This document shows, piece after piece, positions 5,480-7,070 of a DNA stretch of 7,070 nucleotides. The translations under genes and the position numbers were made by a program. Position 1 is the stretch's first letter. Each line of letters starts with the position of its first letter. Below the pieces are notes generated by a model. The model made no database searches. It saw only the letters and a program-made list of their open reading frames with translations, and had not been told where the DNA came from. The DNA is from Alphaproteobacteria bacterium (lineage in GTDB: Bacteria > Pseudomonadota > Alphaproteobacteria > Rhizobiales > Hyphomicrobiaceae): NCBI GenBank assembly GCA_022600335.1, contig JAHZKN010000011.1, forward strand, positions 1 to 7,070, in the 5' to 3' direction.

Positions 5480-6868
5480 GTGACATGTGATTCTGCATCT
5501 GAACGCACCCCCGCCGCCCTCTTCTCGGATGAAGACCTGCGGGTGCTGTTTGATCGCCTAAAAAAATATAGCTCGATTTTGGTTGCTGTCTCTGGTGGCG
5601 CGGACAGCGTTGCCTTGCTGCATCTGCTGGTGCGCTGGGCGAAGGATGCCACTGATGCTCCGCAGATCGAGGCGGCAACGATTGATCACAATCTGCGTCC
5701 GGAATCGAAGACAGAAGCTGCGTGGGTTGCAGCGCTCGCAGCCAGGATTGGTGTCGGACACACGGTGGCGAGATGGGATGGCGACAAGCCGTTGACAGGG
5801 CGACAAGCCGCGGCCCGAGACGCACGCTATCGCTTGCTGGGTGACATCGTTGAACAAAGGGCGCTGCCCCAGCCGACGGCGCTTGTCACCGCCCACACAC
5901 AGGATGACCAGGGGGAAACATTTTTGATGCGTTTGGTACGCGGCAGCGGGATCGACGGCTTGAGTGCAATGGACGAAGCGCGCCCGCTAACCGAGGTGTC
6001 GGAGGATTTGACTTTGGAGCGGCCGTTGCTTGGAGTCCCAAAGTCCCGCCTTGAACAGATGCTGCAGGCCGTCGGTCAATCATGGCTCGATGATCCATCA
6101 AATGCTTCGTTGGAATTTGAGCGTATCCAAGTGCGTCAAGCTCTGCACAAACTAGCAGACCTTGGTGTGACACAAGAAGCCCTAGCGTTAAGTGCGCAGC
6201 GAGCGGGGCGGGCGCGGCGTGCACTTGAGCAGGCGACTGAGACTTTTGTCACAGCCGCTGTCACACTTAACAATGGTGCTTTTGCAGAAGTTGCATGGTC
6301 TGACTTTCGTGCACTGGCAGACGACATTCAAATTCGCGTTTTGCTGCGTTTGATTGATGGGTTTGGGGGCAGTGCGGCTTCAGCCGAGCTTCTGAAAATT
6401 GAAGCGTTGCACAATCGGTTGGCAACTGGGATTGATCGAACGGCGACACTTGGCGGTTGTATCATTTCGAGAAACGCTGACACGGTTCAGATTTATCGTG
6501 AGGAAGGGCGTGTGCCTCTGCCTGCCATTAAGGTTGCTGCCGGCGACACGGCTGAGTGGGACCAGCGGTTTCACGTGTCAGTTTCATCCGAGCACCCTGA
6601 ATCGAATAAGGCAGTAACGGTGCGGGCTCTAGGTCGTCCCGGGTTTGCAGCACTGCGCCCCCAACTTGAGGCGGGATTGGCAAACATGCCCGCTGCGGCT
6701 GCTGCAACTTTGCCATCATTCTGGCATGGAGATGAGCTTCTGGCGGTCCCGACCCTTCATATTGGCGGTGGGCCATCGCCGCCGCCAGAAAGCCGTAGCG
6801 AGGATCCACCTGGCAGGCATGGTGTTTGCAGTGGGGACTATTGGGCGGCCTTTATAGGTGTGCGCTAA
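5480..6868 (+). CDS. tilS: tRNA(Ile)-lysidine synthetase TilS
   Basis: A 462-residue cytoplasmic enzyme. The PP-loop ATPase motif S-G-G-A-D-S is at 38-43, followed by D-H-N-L-R-P-E-S (69-76), A-A-R-D-A-R-Y-R-L-L (111-120), A-H-T-Q-D-D-Q-G-E-T-F-L-M-R (138-151) with G-S-G-I-D-G-L (155-161), and W-L-D-D-P-S-N (202-208), the standard series of TilS motifs. TilS adenylates C34 of tRNA-Ile2 (anticodon CAU) and attaches lysine, giving lysidine, so that the tRNA reads AUA and is charged with Ile. The usual A-H-H-x-D-D-Q-A-E-T is slightly changed here, with Thr and Gln in place of H-x and Gly for Ala. The C-terminal domain (about 230-462) is less conserved and has a Pro/Ser-rich stretch at 430-445. 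The start is GTG, 14 bases after the cpoB stop, without a clear ribosome binding site, so translation may be coupled to cpoB. Confidence 0.95.
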   Translation: MTCDSASERTPAALFSDEDLRVLFDRLKKYSSILVAVSGGADSVALLHLLVRWAKDATDAPQIEAATIDHNLRPESKTEAAWVAALAARIGVGHTVARWDGDKPLTGRQAAARDARYRLLGDIVEQRALPQPTALVTAHTQDDQGETFLMRLVRGSGIDGLSAMDEARPLTEVSEDLTLERPLLGVPKSRLEQMLQAVGQSWLDDPSNASLEFERIQVRQALHKLADLGVTQEALALSAQRAGRARRALEQATETFVTAAVTLNNGAFAEVAWSDFRALADDIQIRVLLRLIDGFGGSAASAELLKIEALHNRLATGIDRTATLGGCIISRNADTVQIYREEGRVPLPAIKVAAGDTAEWDQRFHVSVSSEHPESNKAVTVRALGRPGFAALRPQLEAGLANMPAAAAATLPSFWHGDELLAVPTLHIGGGPSPPPESRSEDPPGRHGVCSGDYWAAFIGVR

Positions 6869-6967
6869 AATTGACCGTAATGTCAGAGAACGACAGATCA
6901 GGGGGTGGGCACCGCCGAGATCTGGTCAAAGACAAAGGAAAATCGCGGGAATTGATGGAGTGGGCGG

Positions 6968-6999
6968 CTTGGCAAAGGTCTAGGCGGTACCTATCTTAA
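6968..6999 (+). promoter_or_regulatory. Promoter, probably heat-shock (RpoH) type, for downstream ftsH
   Basis: CTTG at 6968-6971, 18 bases, then CCTATCTTAA at 6990-6999. As I recall it, the alphaproteobacterial heat-shock consensus is CTTG, 17-18 bases, CYTATnTnnG; this site matches all but the last G (a G follows one base later). The same bases also read as a good sigma70 promoter: TTGGCA (6969-6974), 17 bases, TATCTT (6992-6997). Transcription would start near 7004-7007. The gene normally found after tilS in this group is ftsH, a membrane protease under heat-shock control in several proteobacteria, but its coding region is not within the window. Confidence 0.6.
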
Positions 7000-7024
7000 G
7001 ACTTTAGAGGGATCGCGGGGTTTT

Positions 7025-7040
7025 AGGTGGTTCTCCACCT
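7025..7040 (+). other. Short hairpin in the leader of the next gene
   Basis: AGGTGG-TTCT-CCACCT is a perfect 6-bp stem with a 4-base loop, about 20 bases after the predicted transcription start of the 6968-6999 promoter. The AGGTGG arm resembles a Shine-Dalgarno sequence and its partner could mask it, but no suitable start codon follows at the right distance. Its role is unclear. Confidence 0.3.
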
Positions 7041-7070
7041 TCTATGCGCGCGATATGGAGCCCACTGGCC

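Noticed and set aside
6880..6999. 39-codon frame starting MSENDRSGGG after tilS
   Set aside because: No ribosome binding site, several rare AGG/AGA codons, no recognisable content, and its 3' end overlaps the predicted promoter for the next gene.

Overview
The window carries the distal half of a tol-pal cell-envelope locus from an alphaproteobacterium, most likely a member of the Hyphomicrobiales (Rhizobiales). Three things support this. The gene order is tolA-tolB-pal-cpoB-tilS, which in that group normally runs on into ftsH. Pal has an alphaproteobacterial-looking C-terminus with a C-x4-C-W-S-Q-N-R-R motif. The sequence is moderately GC-rich. I cannot name a genus from sequence alone. All recognisable genes are on the + strand, and I see no mobile element, CRISPR array, tRNA or rRNA.

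Layout. Bases 1-65 are the last codons of tolA. tolB (144-1484) encodes the periplasmic beta-propeller. Instead of running straight into pal, the locus then has about 980 bases of other material: a 271-base non-coding stretch, two tandem very small lipoprotein genes (1756-1887 and 1924-2046) with almost identical 22-residue mature peptides, a strong intrinsic terminator (2093-2142), and a roughly 310-base leader. pal itself is 2467-2982. It is followed by a second, divergent Pal-type gene (3127-4179) whose product has a cleavable signal peptide instead of a lipid anchor, a TPR-like helical segment, a very basic linker and a C-terminal OmpA-like domain. After another 263-base gap come cpoB/ybgF (4443-5465) and, 14 bases later, tilS (5480-6868). 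The last 202 bases are non-coding and hold a promoter-like element close to the alphaproteobacterial heat-shock (RpoH) consensus, as expected ahead of ftsH, which would start just beyond the window.

How the genes work together. TolA (inner membrane), TolB (periplasm) and Pal (outer-membrane lipoprotein that binds peptidoglycan) form the trans-envelope Tol-Pal machine that draws the outer membrane in at division. CpoB is its periplasmic coiled-coil/TPR partner, linking it to peptidoglycan synthesis. The two micro-lipoproteins and the Pal-like TPR protein lie inside this locus, so they are candidate lineage-specific accessories to envelope constriction; that role is inferred from position and localisation signals. 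tilS is a housekeeping tRNA-modification gene that travels with the cluster.

The most unusual parts are the pair of lipopeptide genes with a terminator between tolB and pal, and the duplicated, rebuilt Pal gene.
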